Positions 22,017 through 23,302 of a DNA stretch of 23,302 bases are shown piece by piece. The stretch covers positions 1 through 23,302 of IMG/VR virus record IMGVR_UViG_3300017719_004071. One strand, 5' to 3'. A program made the position numbers and the translations under genes. The stretch comes from a virus. Position 1 is the stretch's first letter. Each line of letters starts with the position of its first letter. The notes beneath the pieces were generated by a model. That model ran no database searches. It saw only the letters and a program-made list of their open reading frames with translations, and was not told the origin of the DNA.

Positions 22017-22024
22017 AATAAATA
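22017..22024 (+). promoter_or_regulatory. late-type promoter motif (AATAAATA)
   Basis: AATAAATA lies seven bases before the ATG at 22032 and faces away from the reverse late promoter at 21978-21985. No ribosome binding site is present in between, so translation would begin almost at the 5' end of the message. Confidence 0.55.
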
Positions 22025-22031
22025 TGATATA

Positions 22032-22880
22032 ATGAAAAAAGATATCTTAACATTAAAAGATTTAAAAAACTCAGACTATCTTTCGGTTGATTTCTATCTA
22101 TCTAAATCATGCAACAAGTCATGTCACTACTGTACAGCATGGACTTTGGAGATGCGTAATTTGACTGTGGATATGGATTTTTTGAAACGCACAGTAGAAT
22201 ATTTGAGTCCCTACAAAACACGTATCTGTTTGTTGGGTGGTGAGCCTGGTCTGATAAAAAATCTAGATGAAGTTATTGCAGAAATCAAAAAACATCCTAA
22301 TCTTGTAGTGCAAGTGATGTCCAATTCATTCATAAGAAAAAGATATCCACACGTGTTGGAAGATCCTGAAATAATCTACATAGAACATCTGGTATTAGAT
22401 TTTTACGAAGATCGTATTGAAAAATTGGGCAACTTTGATTTCCTTCCAGAGAATAACAAAAACAATTACAATTTGATTATTGAAACTCCTGGATACTTCA
22501 AATACAGAGACTTACATGACTTGTCTTATTTGAAACACAAAAACACAGAATTTAAAGAATATAATTCACGATCACCTGACTATCATGGTGATCACACAAT
22601 GATTCAAGCACCAGAACTGGACAGACGTATTTGTGCTAAATTTCCGCTAGTACCAGTAGTAGATTTTGAATTGCAAAAAATTAGACATTGCAGTAGAAAA
22701 GTGATTAACGGTTCTAGACAGTTTGACATAACCAAAGAAAATGTAGACAAAATGATGACGTTTAATTTGTTTCAGTTTGAAACTTATTGTAGAGGTTGTA
22801 TGGACATCATTCCTCCAAGACCAATTAAACGCAAACTGCAAATACTAGAAAAAATTGCATTAGAGGAGCCCAACGCATAA
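22032..22880 (+). CDS. radical SAM protein with C-terminal Cys-rich region
   Basis: 282 residues. 'LSKSCNKSCHYCTAW' gives Cys27-x3-Cys31-x2-Cys34, the 4Fe-4S site, and 'ICLLGGEPGLIKNL' (66-79) is the SAM-contacting Gly-Gly-Glu-Pro motif. The C-terminal part has 'DRRICAKFP', 'IRHCSRKV' and 'TYCRGCMDIIPP', four or so cysteines that could hold an auxiliary cluster (SPASM/twitch-like). The enzyme likely performs radical chemistry on a sugar, peptide or small molecule; the substrate is not evident. It is distinct from the frameshifted radical SAM gene nearby. Its stop overlaps the start of the carbamoyltransferase gene (TAATG). Confidence 0.85.
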   Translation: MKKDILTLKDLKNSDYLSVDFYLSKSCNKSCHYCTAWTLEMRNLTVDMDFLKRTVEYLSPYKTRICLLGGEPGLIKNLDEVIAEIKKHPNLVVQVMSNSFIRKRYPHVLEDPEIIYIEHLVLDFYEDRIEKLGNFDFLPENNKNNYNLIIETPGYFKYRDLHDLSYLKHKNTEFKEYNSRSPDYHGDHTMIQAPELDRRICAKFPLVPVVDFELQKIRHCSRKVINGSRQFDITKENVDKMMTFNLFQFETYCRGCMDIIPPRPIKRKLQILEKIALEEPNA

Positions 22881-23302
22881 TGAGTATATTTGCAGTGGCA
22901 TTGAACATACATGATCACAACACATACAATGGTGATGTGCATATTCAGATTGAGCGACAAAATAGGAAACGGCACAATCTCAATCCTGCAAATCCACATG
23001 ATGCTTTTCCAAGCCAGAAATTTTTTAAAGAACACGTGCTGGAAGCATTTAAAAATAGGACGCAGGACAATGTGTTTGCTTTCACTGTTAGCAACCTTGG
23101 ACAAGAATATGTGTCTGATTTATTGGATCAACATTTCCCCAACAAAAACTTTTTAGATTTCAAACCTTTAACGTTGTGGGAACATTATCACAAAGACGAA
23201 ATGTATTACATTGATCATCATCAATCGCACTCCGCTTATGCTTTTTTAACTTCAGGTTATGATCACAGCGACATACTAGCAATAGATGGCAGAGGTTGGA
23301 AG
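22880..23302 (+). CDS. carbamoyltransferase, NodU/CmcH family (3' truncated by window edge)
   Basis: The first 141 codons are present, open to the end of the window. 'YYIDHHQSHSAYAFLTSGY' contains the His-x-x-x-His metal-binding pattern of the family's N-terminal Kae1-like domain, and 'ILAIDGRGW' matches the phosphate/metal-binding 'IDGxGE' strand, here with Trp for the usual Glu. Family members move a carbamoyl group from carbamoyl phosphate to hydroxyls of sugars or antibiotics through carbamoyl adenylate. Full-length proteins have about 550 residues, so most of the gene lies outside. It starts in a TAATG overlap with the radical SAM gene, so the two probably act on one substrate. GAGGAG at 22863-22868 is the likely ribosome binding site. 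Confidence 0.8.
   Translation, partial: MSIFAVALNIHDHNTYNGDVHIQIERQNRKRHNLNPANPHDAFPSQKFFKEHVLEAFKNRTQDNVFAFTVSNLGQEYVSDLLDQHFPNKNFLDFKPLTLWEHYHKDEMYYIDHHQSHSAYAFLTSGYDHSDILAIDGRGWK

Noticed and set aside
1-23302. CRISPR arrays, insertion sequences, integrase or attachment repeats
   Set aside because: No regularly spaced repeats, transposase or integrase motifs or long direct repeats were seen by eye.

Overview
This window looks like part of a tailed, T4-like (myovirus-type) phage genome from an AT-rich marine host. The evidence is the dense packing (most genes overlap by 1-20 bases or are a few bases apart), a T4-type RNase H/5' exonuclease, a tail-fibre-like protein with an 'MALQLRRGT' N-terminus, and several small proteins of the type seen in cyanobacterial and SAR11 T4-like phages. 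Copies of the T4 late-promoter core (T)ATAAATA appear, as far as I could see by eye, only in front of transcription units. Many auxiliary metabolic genes also fit this picture. The host (SAR11-like or picocyanobacterial) cannot be settled from this window. No tRNA, rRNA, CRISPR array, transposase, integrase or attachment site was seen, and no gene-free stretch exceeds 125 bases.

Layout. 1-1550: the 3' end of an unidentified gene, a 25-residue membrane peptide and two overlapping SGNH-hydrolase-like genes. 1574-6414: a forward run holding a conserved small protein, folE (GTP cyclohydrolase I), a queE-like radical SAM gene, small unknowns, a 2OG-Fe(II) oxygenase and the RNase H. 6465-7135: two conserved unknowns behind a late-type promoter motif. 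7193-9977: a sigma70-type promoter, a MoxR AAA+ ATPase, two mutually exclusive hairpins, a second very good sigma70-type promoter placed at the start codon, a VWA/metallopeptidase-like partner and a small unknown. 10030-12275: three unknowns and a tail-fibre-like protein behind tandem late-promoter motifs. 12391-13278: another dioxygenase-like gene behind a perfect late promoter.

13280-17495 is a reverse-strand operon of seven overlapping genes: a compact fatty acid desaturase, a possible acetyltransferase, a methyltransferase and four proteins with iron/2-oxoglutarate dioxygenase motifs. 17562-23302 (mostly forward) carries a nitroreductase-like protein, a glycosyltransferase-like protein, a DegT-type aminotransferase, a radical SAM protein split by a frameshift at an A7 run, a reverse-strand SGNH-like protein, a second radical SAM protein and the start of a NodU/CmcH-type carbamoyltransferase.

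How they may work together. folE and queE supply two steps of 7-deazaguanine (preQ0) synthesis, which in phages can feed DNA modification; the other steps are not in the window. MoxR and the VWA protein form a familiar two-gene chaperone-like unit. The right half, from 12.4 kb on, looks like an accessory island for decorating a small molecule, lipid or glycan: six dioxygenase-like proteins in the window, a desaturase, two radical SAM enzymes, an aminotransferase, a carbamoyltransferase and SGNH esterase-like proteins. That joint role is inference from content, not shown by sequence.
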